Part shown: positions 34,786-42,130 of the stretch, one piece after another
Layout of the letters: the number at the start of each line of letters is the position of its first letter
Position numbering within the stretch: the first letter of the stretch is position 1
DNA from: Paraburkholderia hospita
Lineage (GTDB): Bacteria; Pseudomonadota; Gammaproteobacteria; Burkholderiales; Burkholderiaceae
Length of the DNA: 64,000 bases
Assembly (NCBI RefSeq): GCF_002902965.1
Contig: NZ_CP026108.1
Span: 186,001-250,000, forward strand
Direction: 5' to 3'
Translations under genes and position numbers: made by a program
Notes under the pieces: generated by a model
What the model was told of the DNA's origin: nothing
The model's input: only the letters and a program-made list of their open reading frames with translations
Database searches by the model: none

Positions 34786-36756
34786 ATGGCCGCCACCACG
34801 CCACTACCCATCCACGGGGAACCGGTGCTCCTATTTGGCTCTTGGGCAAGTGTTGACCGGCACTTCAACATCGTGCTGCTTGGCGACGGTTACATAGACG
34901 TTGAGGGTCACAGGGAGCTCGTCGACTTCGCGCTTCACGCGGCAGATCTGGCGACAAAGATCGTAACCACCGCACCGTTCGACCGGATGCGCAGCGCGAT
35001 CAACATTTTTCGCATCGATGTTACGTCGACAAGCAGCTGGAGCGCCGAGGAGATCCAGACTTGGCAAACGGACCACATCGACGCGCTGGATGCGGAGCCA
35101 GACAAGGACAAGCGCAGTCAGATCATGCACGACATGATGTGCAACATGCCGGCGACGAATACGGCTCTGCGCGCACGCTTCTGCCATCAGAACATGGAGC
35201 GCCTTCTGATCGGCAATGAAGACCTAGCGTTCCGAGTCGCATCTTCAAGCTCGAGAGTCACGCCGGATGCCATCCTCGTCATCGTGAACACGAACAAGAG
35301 TTACGGTGGCGGAAGAATCGGGAAGGTGGCATATGCCGCGCGTCAGAGTTTCGTTCCCGTCGCGCTTCACGAACTGGGACACGTGGGGTTCGGGCTGGCG
35401 GACGAATACCATTTCAGATTCAAGGTGGAGGAAAATGTTTCTTTTAAGGGGGGGCGCCTGGATGAGCCGAACGTCTCTACGTCGGCGCATCCGAAGGTTT
35501 CACCTTGGGTGGATCTACTGACGCCCAACGTGGAGCTTCCGACGACCGTTGAGCATGACCCAGAAGAATGTCCAATGTTGACGGAAGAGCAATTGAAAAA
35601 CGGAACGTTCGATTTGAAAAAGGAAGGTGATAAGGACAGCATCGGCGCGTTCGAAGGAGCGAAGTACAGGCTATGCGGCGTGTACCGTCCGGCGCTCAAT
35701 TGCAGGATGCGTGAGAACACACAGGAATTTTGTGCGGTATGCCAGCAGGTGATAGCGGAGAAACTGGGCGCACGTCTGTTCGGCAATCCAAGCACGCAAG
35801 GCAAGCTGCCCGTTGACGCCGCGACGAGTCTGATCACATTCGTTCCACTAGCCGTGCCCTCCGACACGATGTTGATGACGTACGACTTACTCACCGGCGC
35901 GTACGCGATCTACCCATGCGCGCAGTTTGTGCAACGTTCACTGCCGCAAAAGCCGGTGCGCGGTCGCATCGCTCCGTTCTGGAACTCGCTCACGAGCGTC
36001 TACTACAAGGCGGCGCCGCACGTGCTCGCTATCCAGTATGGTACCGGTGCGTTCGCGCTCTATCGTTTTGCGGAAGACGGCACCTCGCTCAGCTTCGTGC
36101 GCGGCAAGGAAACGCCAGACTTCGGCCTATCGCGTCCGTTCGCGCTCTTGCAGGTCGTGCCCTTTTCATTCGCGGGCGACCTCCATTACCTCGAATACGA
36201 CATCTTCACCGGGCAGGCGGCGGTCAAGCGCATTAGCGTGGCGTCGCCAAACCCCGAGACGATTCGCACGCTACCGCTGGGACAGGGGCGGCTGGGCCTC
36301 GCCCCGTTCATGCTCGCGAATGGGGATCCAGGCACCCATTTCTACTCGTACGACTTCGCGAGCGGCGCGCTCGCGTTGCGTCGATTCGACGGAGACGATG
36401 TGGCGGATGTCTGGAGTACGCCGACGTTCGGTCGCGGTTGGACCGATCTCGTACCGTTTCATCTGGTCGACGTCAAGTCACCCTTGCTGGCGAAGCCGAA
36501 GGTTATCGACGAGCCATTCGACGACTCGCCGTTCCTGCTGGCGCATTCGCGCATTAGCGGCATGCTGCGGATGTTCCGCATTCGCAATGACGGTGTGGGG
36601 CTTGACATTGCGTATACCGACAAGAACGCCGGCCCTGGACTGTCGAGCTTCACCGCGTTTCGCCTGCTGCAAGACAAGCGCACGTACTATCTGCGGTACC
36701 GCTGGGCGCTGTTGCCGGGGCAGCAGCCGACCATCGAGGCTTTTCATTGTGATTGA
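34786..36756 (+). CDS. M64-like (IgA-peptidase-type) metallopeptidase with C-terminal repeat domain
   Basis: A 656-aa protein. Peptidase domain at about 20-330: start FNIVLLGDGYIDVE ('ivllGDGYt'); zinc motif HELGH at 195-199 followed by VGFGLADEY, Asp206 being the likely third ligand; then GVYRPALNCRMRENTQEFCA, the usual M64 C-terminal signature. Residues 345-656 contain about six repeats of about 50 residues built on 'hxhYDxxTGxxAhxRF' (TYDLLTGAYAIYPC, QYGTGAFALYRFAEDG, EYDIFTGQAAVKRI, SYDFASGALALRRFDGD, HSRISGMLRMFRI), suggesting a beta-propeller or lectin-like domain. No signal peptide. Last gene of the operon. M64 enzymes cleave immunoglobulin A or mucin-like proteins; the target here is unknown. 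Confidence 0.82.
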   Translation: MAATTPLPIHGEPVLLFGSWASVDRHFNIVLLGDGYIDVEGHRELVDFALHAADLATKIVTTAPFDRMRSAINIFRIDVTSTSSWSAEEIQTWQTDHIDALDAEPDKDKRSQIMHDMMCNMPATNTALRARFCHQNMERLLIGNEDLAFRVASSSSRVTPDAILVIVNTNKSYGGGRIGKVAYAARQSFVPVALHELGHVGFGLADEYHFRFKVEENVSFKGGRLDEPNVSTSAHPKVSPWVDLLTPNVELPTTVEHDPEECPMLTEEQLKNGTFDLKKEGDKDSIGAFEGAKYRLCGVYRPALNCRMRENTQEFCAVCQQVIAEKLGARLFGNPSTQGKLPVDAATSLITFVPLAVPSDTMLMTYDLLTGAYAIYPCAQFVQRSLPQKPVRGRIAPFWNSLTSVYYKAAPHVLAIQYGTGAFALYRFAEDGTSLSFVRGKETPDFGLSRPFALLQVVPFSFAGDLHYLEYDIFTGQAAVKRISVASPNPETIRTLPLGQGRLGLAPFMLANGDPGTHFYSYDFASGALALRRFDGDDVADVWSTPTFGRGWTDLVPFHLVDVKSPLLAKPKVIDEPFDDSPFLLAHSRISGMLRMFRIRNDGVGLDIAYTDKNAGPGLSSFTAFRLLQDKRTYYLRYRWALLPGQQPTIEAFHCD

Positions 36757-36972
36757 GTGCCAACTGTCTTTTTTTGACGACCCCTTCGCTTGATACTGCG
36801 TCGACGAAAAGGTCCCGCGCGCGGGCGACGATTTTTGTACCTGCAGCCGGGCGGGCCTCTGAAGGGGTCGGAAATTGCACTTGTTCAGAGAGAAGTTCGA
36901 GAGGGACTCTTTTTCACGAGTAACACCCCGTCAATCTCGCAACCTAGGAAAGTTGCGAGAAACGCTGAGGGC
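36757..36972. other. Convergent intergenic region
   Basis: The operon ends at 36756 without an evident T-run terminator on the plus strand. No gene seen before the minus-strand terminator at 36973. Confidence 0.4.
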
Positions 36973-37018
36973 AAAAAAAAGCCCGCGGCACACCCTCGGG
37001 AAGAGGGGGTGCGCGGGC
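36973..37018 (-). terminator. Rho-independent terminator of the 37065 gene
   Basis: On the minus strand GCCCGCGCACCCCCTC pairs with GAGGGTGTGCCGCGGGC, followed by eight T residues (36980-36973). It lies 46 bases after the stop of the 333-aa gene. Confidence 0.85.
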
Positions 37019-37064
37019 TCGGTTGCTGGTTGATATCTGTCTGCGGTTCCGACGCCGCTGTCGA

Positions 37065-38066
37065 CTAGGTCGTCACCTTCCCAGTCAGTGAGCTGACGTC
37101 GACATCGTGCGCTGCAGCTTCGTTATAGACCCATTCCCAATAGCCAAGGATCGTGTCGTCATTGGCCACAGCGTAGCGCCAGTCTTCCTTCGGGAACTGC
37201 TCGCACTCGCCCCAGAGATTGTCCCTGCAACGCTTGATGAACTCTGCTACAACGTCGGTGTGGACGGGACTGTCATTCGAAGCGGTAACACCGACCGTCG
37301 GCTTTATGGCTTCGCCCGCCTTAAGACGCGAGATATCTCCAGCTAAGGCCTCGGTCATGCTGCCGTTGTCGGTCAGACGCACGATCGTCTCGTCACTTTC
37401 AATCGAGCCCGAATCGGATACGATTTCGGCAATCGTGCGGTAGCCCGAACAGATCCCGTCATCCGGATCGGTCCAGAACACCTGTTCACCAACTGCGAGC
37501 GTCGAGCGCCAGTTTTCCACCGTTTGCGGCAATTCCCGAGGCATGTCGACCAACACCTGAACGCTCTTGACTGCTCGTTCATAGTAGATGCCGACGCCGA
37601 GGGTACCGGCCTTCTCAAGATCAGCTTTCAGCAGGATCAAAGCACCTGTAGGCGTATTTTTAAGGATCCGGTCCAAGATAGTCTTTGCCGCGCTCTGCCA
37701 GAGATCCCTGCTGTTGTCCGACGCCCACTTCCACTCGCTGATTAGCGCCGCGCGAGCTTGTTCGAGGGTCTTTTGCGGCAGATTCAAGACGCCGTGCTCG
37801 ACAAGTTGATCCGCGATGTCCTCTCTGATAGCGGTGGACTGGGCCGACGGCTGGTCGCCGGCAAGCAACGCGGCGCGCTCAAGCCGATAAAAGTCCAGAT
37901 CGTCGAACAGTTCTTCCGCTATGGCATCGAACGGCCTTCCCGCCGCATTCGCAACCTGGAGAGAATGCTTGCGAAGTACTTCCAGCAGGTCATCCGACGT
38001 GATCTGGTGCAAAAGCACCTTCGCGGGTTCCGGCATTTTCCCAGCTTGGTTTTGATTCTGATTCAT
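37065..38066 (-). CDS. Cassette array protein A (unknown, shared leader)
   Basis: A 333-aa product starting MNQNQNQAGKMPEPAKVLLH. The first 12 residues are shared with two other genes of the array. The rest is soluble-looking: helical at 20-150 (SDDLLEVLRKHSLQVANAAG, FDDLDFYRLERAALLAGDQP) and mixed beta/alpha after 170 (GEQVFWTDPDDGICSGYRTI, a beta-rich region with an SH3-like feel). No signal peptide, membrane segment or catalytic motif recognised. It has its own upstream module and terminator, so it is a self-contained transcription unit. GAGGAG lies seven bases before the ATG. Confidence 0.7.
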   Translation of the reverse strand: MNQNQNQAGKMPEPAKVLLHQITSDDLLEVLRKHSLQVANAAGRPFDAIAEELFDDLDFYRLERAALLAGDQPSAQSTAIREDIADQLVEHGVLNLPQKTLEQARAALISEWKWASDNSRDLWQSAAKTILDRILKNTPTGALILLKADLEKAGTLGVGIYYERAVKSVQVLVDMPRELPQTVENWRSTLAVGEQVFWTDPDDGICSGYRTIAEIVSDSGSIESDETIVRLTDNGSMTEALAGDISRLKAGEAIKPTVGVTASNDSPVHTDVVAEFIKRCRDNLWGECEQFPKEDWRYAVANDDTILGYWEWVYNEAAAHDVDVSSLTGKVTT

Positions 38067-38228
38067 GTGATTGCTCCTCGAAGTTCTGCCGCGAATGCGG
38101 CGTTGATTGAACGAGAGAGGGAGCGACGCTCGGGTAAGCGCTCATTGAGCGTTGACCGAAGGGTACGAGAGGGTAATTCAGATAGCCGGCGGCGCGTGAC
38201 AAGCCACCGTGTTAGACGTTTTCCGGGG
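38067..38228 (-). promoter_or_regulatory. Shared upstream module, copy A
   Basis: Almost identical to the modules before the 38621 and 39642 genes, over about 110 bases next to the start codon, and again at the far end (TTAGACGTTTTCC). Just before the Shine-Dalgarno it carries the hairpin GCCGC-ATTC-GCGGC (minus strand); further up, AACGCTCAATGAGCGCTTA is another potential hairpin. It lacks the 70-90-base insert present in the other two copies. It probably contains promoter and leader. Confidence 0.7.
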
Positions 38229-38267
38229 TCGCGCACGGTCATCGGAAACTTGGGAAAACACAGGGGC

Positions 38268-38311
38268 AAAAAAAAGCCCGCGACACACCTCCGTGAGGAG
38301 GGTGACGCGGA
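38268..38311 (-). terminator. Rho-independent terminator of the 38349-39274 operon
   Basis: Minus strand: CCGCGTCACCCTCC - TCAC - GGAGGTGTGTCGCGG with an eight-base T-run (38275-38268). It lies about 40 bases after the stop of the 91-aa gene. Confidence 0.85.
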
Positions 38312-38348
38312 CGGGGTTGCCTGTTGATCAGCGGGGTTTCGTGAAGCG

Positions 38349-38624
38349 TCAGTAGATATTGCGCCAATGGCAGGGTTCGTATTCGGACTCTACGCGTTTG
38401 TAGCCAAGCAGGCGGTTTGCCGCGGACTCACGCTCTCGCCAGCCTAGAATGAGACCAAGGGCAGTCGCCGACTCGGCTACGTCTGTCAGCACCGTGTTGT
38501 CGCAAAATCCATAACCGCGCTCGCGCGCCTTGGCTTTTGCATGACCGACAATCCGGCTAACCTGCTCTACACACGCACCTGAAAGGTTTAGCTTGCGCTG
38601 CCGGTGCTTTCGCTTGCGTCTCAC
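38349..38624 (-). CDS. Array protein B2 (unknown, basic)
   Basis: A 91-aa product with a very basic start (MRRKRKHRQRKLNLSG) and a helical middle (EQVSRIVGHAKAKARERGYG). Its start overlaps the stop of the preceding gene by four bases (ATGA), so it is translationally coupled to array protein B1. No shared leader. Function unknown; the coupling suggests a partner of B1, for example a two-component pair. Confidence 0.6.
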   Translation of the reverse strand: MRRKRKHRQRKLNLSGACVEQVSRIVGHAKAKARERGYGFCDNTVLTDVAESATALGLILGWRERESAANRLLGYKRVESEYEPCHWRNIY

Positions 38625-39274
38625 GCTTCCACCCCGGTGGACAGTTTCCGTTGAGAAATCGCCGTCGCTCGCGCAGCACGCGAGCCCATATTCAGCCAGT
38701 CGAATGCTCCTGGCGCCGTTTCACGAATGACGAAGCAAATACCTTGCTTCGATTTCGGCCCGAGAAACTCCTTCGCGGCGATCGCTGCCTCCTTCTCGCT
38801 GGAAAACGGCGACGCACTCTTTATCACCCCGTCTTCCGTGATGACACGAGGGTCGGGATTCTCACCTGAGCCGAAGAGGTCGCCGTCTGCGGCCGGTTCG
38901 TCGAGCGAATACTTCTCGAAGAACGTGATCAGATCAGATTCAAGGACCTTGCAACCCTCTTCCCAACGCTTTTCGAAGTCAGTGCCGCCGAAGCCTGCGC
39001 TCAGACGCGCACGCACGCTCTTTTGCGTTGAGAGGAACTTTGCCTCGATATCGGGTTGATCCGAAGGATATAAGGTAATGCGGGCGTAACGGTCGTCCTG
39101 AAACACCAATGTCACGTCGATTTTGTTGCACAGGGTCGACGCCCGGTAGCCCGCAATTGCGGCATTTTCCCCACGCACGGTCAGGTACTCGCAATTGGCG
39201 TCGCCGGCTTCAACCTTCACTGCCTTAACGACAATCTTGGGCACTTTCCCTGCTTGGTTTTGGTTCTGATTCAT
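38621..39274 (-). CDS. Cassette array protein B1 (unknown, shared leader)
   Basis: A 217-aa product starting MNQNQNQAGKVPKIVVKAVK. Apart from the shared leader it is unrelated to array protein A. The N-terminal half is beta-rich (CEYLTVRGENAAIAGYRAST, DVTLVFQDDRYARITLYPSD); the C-terminal half is mixed (EKRWEEGCKVLESDLITFFE). The open frame extends 71 codons upstream through the shared module, but GAGGAG six bases before this ATG and the matching starts of the sister genes decide the start. It forms an operon with the 91-aa gene. Confidence 0.7.
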   Translation of the reverse strand: MNQNQNQAGKVPKIVVKAVKVEAGDANCEYLTVRGENAAIAGYRASTLCNKIDVTLVFQDDRYARITLYPSDQPDIEAKFLSTQKSVRARLSAGFGGTDFEKRWEEGCKVLESDLITFFEKYSLDEPAADGDLFGSGENPDPRVITEDGVIKSASPFSSEKEAAIAAKEFLGPKSKQGICFVIRETAPGAFDWLNMGSRAARATAISQRKLSTGVEA

Positions 39275-39505
39275 TTGGTTGCTCCTCGAAGGTCTGCCGC
39301 GATGCGGCGTTGATAGAACGAGAGAGCGAGCGACACTCGGGTTAGCGCTCATCGAGCGTTGACCGAAGGGTGCGAGAGGGTATTCCAGATAGCCGGCGGC
39401 GCGTCGCGCGTTGGGCATATTGCGGGAGTAGTGCCGATCGAACGGCAGCCGCCAGTATGCCTCAAGGCGGCGGCGCGGACAATCCACCGCGTGTTAGACG
39501 TTTTC
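39275..39505 (-). promoter_or_regulatory. Shared upstream module, copy B
   Basis: Homologous to copies A and C. Hairpin before the Shine-Dalgarno: GCCGC-ATC-GCGGC. It also carries CCGCC-TTGAGGCATACT-GGCGG, a potential second stem (39430-39470 region), shared with copy C only. The reading frame through the module has no stop. Confidence 0.7.
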
Positions 39506-39587
39506 CTACCTGCCGCTCGAACATCAAAATGTTGTGAAAACGCAAACCGGCGAAATTGCGCGATCTCGGAGACCGGCCGCACTGACG

Positions 39588-39621
39588 AAAAACCCGCCGC
39601 TCTCCGAAGAGACGCGACGGG
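39588..39621 (-). terminator. Rho-independent terminator of the 39642 gene
   Basis: Minus strand: CCCGTCGCGTCTC - TTCG - GAGAGCGGCGGG with five T residues (39592-39588). It lies about 20 bases after the stop. Confidence 0.8.
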
Positions 39622-39641
39622 CCGTGTTGCGAGTTGATAGA

Positions 39642-40034
39642 TCACATTCCCAGAGACCGAGAGGATGCGTGTTGACCAACGCTCTCCGCCCCTTCAACCC
39701 GTCTGATGCTCCACAGGTTCGAATTGAACGCTTGTAGCACATCAGCCTCGAGTCCTGCCGTCGCATGCGCAACGTGATAGCGTTCATTGTTATATTCGAA
39801 CACTGACACGGCACGCGTACTAGACACGCCGTTGCTATCTAATTTGAATCCACCGAGCTCTTTGACTTTGTCGTAGTCGGCATCATCGTCCCCGTTCAGA
39901 TTCAAGTGGCGCATCAACGCAAGCTTTTCGTTGTTGATGGCTGGGACGTCAAAAGGGTTTTTGTTGGACACGTCTTTTGTAGCTTGAGACATCGTTTGCG
40001 GCATTTTCCCAGCTTCGTTGGTGTTCTGATTCAT
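39642..40034 (-). CDS. Cassette array protein C (unknown, shared leader)
   Basis: A 130-aa product starting MNQNTNEAGKMPQTMSQATK, the shared leader with two substitutions. The middle is acidic (MRHLNLNGDDDADYDKVKEL) and the C-terminal part beta-like (AVSVFEYNNERYHVAHATAG). Soluble; no motif recognised. GAGGAG lies nine bases before the ATG. It is a single-gene unit with its own upstream module and terminator. Confidence 0.7.
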   Translation of the reverse strand: MNQNTNEAGKMPQTMSQATKDVSNKNPFDVPAINNEKLALMRHLNLNGDDDADYDKVKELGGFKLDSNGVSSTRAVSVFEYNNERYHVAHATAGLEADVLQAFNSNLWSIRRVEGAESVGQHASSRSLGM

Positions 40035-40255
40035 GATTGTTAGCTCCTCGAGTTCTGCCGTGGTCGCGGCGTTTGATTGAACGAGAGAGCGAGCGACACT
40101 CGGGTTAGCGCTCATCGAGCGTTGACCGAAGGGTGCGAGAGGGGTGCTGCGCCTGGGGCATACTGAGGGAGTCGTTGCCGATCGAACGGCAGCCGCCAGT
40201 ATGCCTCAAGGCGGCAGCGCTCGACAAGCCACCGCGCTTAGACGGTTTCGGGGGT
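40035..40255 (-). promoter_or_regulatory. Shared upstream module, copy C
   Basis: Homologous to copies A and B. The hairpin before the Shine-Dalgarno is GCCG-CGACCA-CGGC: same stem core, different loop, which supports selection on the structure. The GATCGAACGGCAGCCGCC block found here and in copy B also occurs in part (CCGATCGAACGGC) about 155 bases upstream of the 40768 gene. Confidence 0.7.
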
Positions 40256-40281
40256 GTCGTCGGCACTCCGGATCGCCCGTT

Positions 40282-40530
40282 CTACTTCACGCAGCTAAGT
40301 GCGACCTTTGTCGTGTTGGTATTCAAATTGACAGTCGCGATAACGCACTGCATGGCTCCGCACTGACAACTGGCGATGTTCGCTCCCGCGCCGCCGTTGC
40401 TAGACGCACATGCACAAGCTGGAGCCGGCTGTGCGTTCGCCACATGCGAATATGAACCGACCAAGTAGGTCGCCCCCGCCAGCACTAGGACAGTCGCACA
40501 GACTGCTGCCGAAATACGGTTGAGTCTCAT
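40282..40530 (-). CDS. Small exported cysteine-rich protein
   Basis: An 82-aa product. Signal peptide at about 1-33 (NRISAAVCATVLVLAGATYL and onward to VANA). The short mature part has six cysteines in CACASS, CQCGAMQC and a final SCVK, so disulfides or metal binding are likely. GGAGG precedes the ATG at 40530. It has no shared leader and no copy of the upstream module but sits inside the array on the same strand. Function unknown; a secreted peptide or toxin-like role is possible but unproven. Confidence 0.6.
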   Translation of the reverse strand: MRLNRISAAVCATVLVLAGATYLVGSYSHVANAQPAPACACASSNGGAGANIASCQCGAMQCVIATVNLNTNTTKVALSCVK

Positions 40531-40713
40531 CGCACCTCCGACAATCAATTTGAAATTGAACACCGGCCGTTCCGACGTTCTTTAAAGAATATAGGCGTGA
40601 TTTCCCTCGGGTTGACGCGTTTCCGGGGTACCAGTTCGACATCGGAAAGTTGCGCGAATTGAAAACGGGCGAAAGTCCGAAATCTCGAATCTCGCGCACC
40701 GGCCGCACCAAAG

Positions 40714-40748
40714 AAAAAACCCGCCGGTCTCCGAAGAGGCGGCGGGTT
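40714..40748 (-). terminator. Rho-independent terminator of the 40768 gene
   Basis: Minus strand: AACCCGCCGCCTCTTC - GGAGACCGGCGGGTT with six T residues (40719-40714). It lies about 20 bases after the stop. Confidence 0.85.
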
Positions 40749-40767
40749 GGGTGTTGCGAGTCGATGA

Positions 40768-41634
40768 CTACATGTCAAGCGTCCGAGCCGACGAATTCGC
40801 GGCGATTGCCAAAGAATCCGATCGGAATCCGGCCTCCGCCAGAATGTCGTCGATGTAGTTCAGCTCGTGCGCGAGCATATGCTCCACGGCGACGTTGACC
40901 GCCTGGACTTTCTTGTCATCGGCTTTCAGTTGAGAGCCCATGTTGCCGTTCATCTGCTCCCGCCAGCAGCGTTCGATTGCCTCAAGAATCTGCTTGGCGT
41001 CACCGAGCGTCAGGCTCCCAAGGTAACGGGCGAACAGGCGCTTGTGTATTTCACGCGAAATCGCCCGCGCAGATTTCCCGCTTTCGCGGTTTTCCTGTCG
41101 GGCTGTTGCTTCCGGCACTTTCCCTTCAGCCGACTCTCGCTCGTACAGCGCTTCCTGATATTGGCGCGGGAACTGCTGGGCCACTTCAGCTCGGGTAAGC
41201 ACACGCAGGCGCGGGTCGCGTTCCACGTAGGTCGTGGCATCGTCTGATCGATCGAAGGCGGCTATCAGATAGCCATCGGCCGAGAAAGCGTAGTAGCTGA
41301 AGTTCGGGTTGCCTGCGAGAAAGCCATGGACTTCCTGCAGTTTCCCAGCTTCGTTGCTTTTCTGATCGGCGACCAACGGTTCGGCGAGTGCGACCTCGAC
41401 AACGTCGGCCGCGTCCCCGAACCTGACAACGAACGTAAAGTTGCGGATCGGGTTTTCGCCGTCAGGGAAGATTCCAGTGAATCGCTCAATCTGCACCCAC
41501 CTTGACCATACGTTGCCTTCGTCGCTGGGAACCCAATCGAACCTTTCGCCGACCTCGCCTGGAAAGTCGAACTTGTTGAACTCTGCGTTTGCCCGATCGA
41601 AGCGATGGGTTGAGAGATCGTTTTGCTTGTTCAT
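40768..41634 (-). CDS. Cassette array protein E (unknown, internal leader motifs)
   Basis: A 288-aa product in three parts. Residues 1-88 are soluble, mixed (RFDWVPSDEGNVWSRWVQIE). At 90-100 stands DQKSNEAGKLQ, close to the leader of array protein C (NQNTNEAGKMPQ). Residues 101-166 form a beta/alpha part (FSYYAFSADGYLIAAFDRSD). At 168-176 AEGKVPEA recalls the leader of B1 (QAGKVPK). The remainder is helical (LTLGDAKQILEAIERCWREQ, VAVEHMLAHELNYIDDILAE). The ATG at 41634 was chosen at the GGGGAAAA Shine-Dalgarno, preceded by the hairpin GCCTC-AACCC-GAGGC. No family recognised. It looks like a fusion of cassette-type modules. Confidence 0.65.
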   Translation of the reverse strand: MNKQNDLSTHRFDRANAEFNKFDFPGEVGERFDWVPSDEGNVWSRWVQIERFTGIFPDGENPIRNFTFVVRFGDAADVVEVALAEPLVADQKSNEAGKLQEVHGFLAGNPNFSYYAFSADGYLIAAFDRSDDATTYVERDPRLRVLTRAEVAQQFPRQYQEALYERESAEGKVPEATARQENRESGKSARAISREIHKRLFARYLGSLTLGDAKQILEAIERCWREQMNGNMGSQLKADDKKVQAVNVAVEHMLAHELNYIDDILAEAGFRSDSLAIAANSSARTLDM

Positions 41635-42040
41635 CAATTTTCCCCTTTGTGCCTCGGGTTGAGGCAATGAAAAGAGGGGAGAAGAAACTACACTCAGGTC
41701 AGTCTTGGCACTGGCCGGAGCGCGCTATAAGGGATTTGATGGCGCCGTTGGCGCTTGCGCCGAGGCGCTGATGGGGATTCCTGATGCCGATCGAACGGCT
41801 CGGGCGATTCTACCTTGCTCTTCTTGGTGGAGGCAAGTGACCCGCATCCCAACGTTTTCCGGGAGAGCGTACCCGCCGAAGCGGCGGTGGGTCACGACAA
41901 TTTCGGCGACTTTCGCGCCGGCCGTTTCGCGTGGCTCCGTGTCCGACGCCAAGGTGCTTGCGGTGCCGGTACCTTTCAAAGGTCATGTTGAGGGTGCCTT
42001 TTACTGGATAGGGATTGTCCTTCCGCTGGTAGCATTAGTG
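41635..42040. other. Leader of the 40768 gene and junction with IS21
   Basis: It contains the hairpin just before the 40768 gene and a CCGATCGAACGGC block shared with the upstream modules. No gene recognised; the IS21 terminus starts at 42041. Confidence 0.4.
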
Positions 42041-42093
42041 CGTATTTCGGCGAACGTGACCGCCGATTTCGGGAACGTGACCGATTCGGCGGG
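42041..42093. repeat. IS21 left terminal repeats
   Basis: Two copies of the motif ATTTCGG(C/G)GAACGTGACCG in tandem (about 42046 and 42067), typical multiple binding sites of IS21 transposase. Confidence 0.8.
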
Positions 42094-42130
42094 GTTGGGC
42101 GTTGCGCGGTGTTGATTGTAGATTTTCTTG

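Noticed and set aside
37990..38202. Conserved upstream peptide (SMSAxPSVAxSLVxST) as a leader ORF
   Set aside because: The peptide string recurs only because the DNA module is repeated; in copy A it is out of frame with the gene and in copies B and C in frame without a stop, so selection on the peptide is not shown.
37065..41634. Integron gene-cassette array
   Set aside because: GTTAGAC-like strings occur in the upstream modules, but I see no paired attC halves, no attI and no IntI-type integrase; each cassette has its own promoter module, unlike integron cassettes.
37065..41634. Simple tandem gene duplication
   Set aside because: Only the upstream module and 10-12 leader residues are shared; the payload proteins show no mutual similarity by eye.
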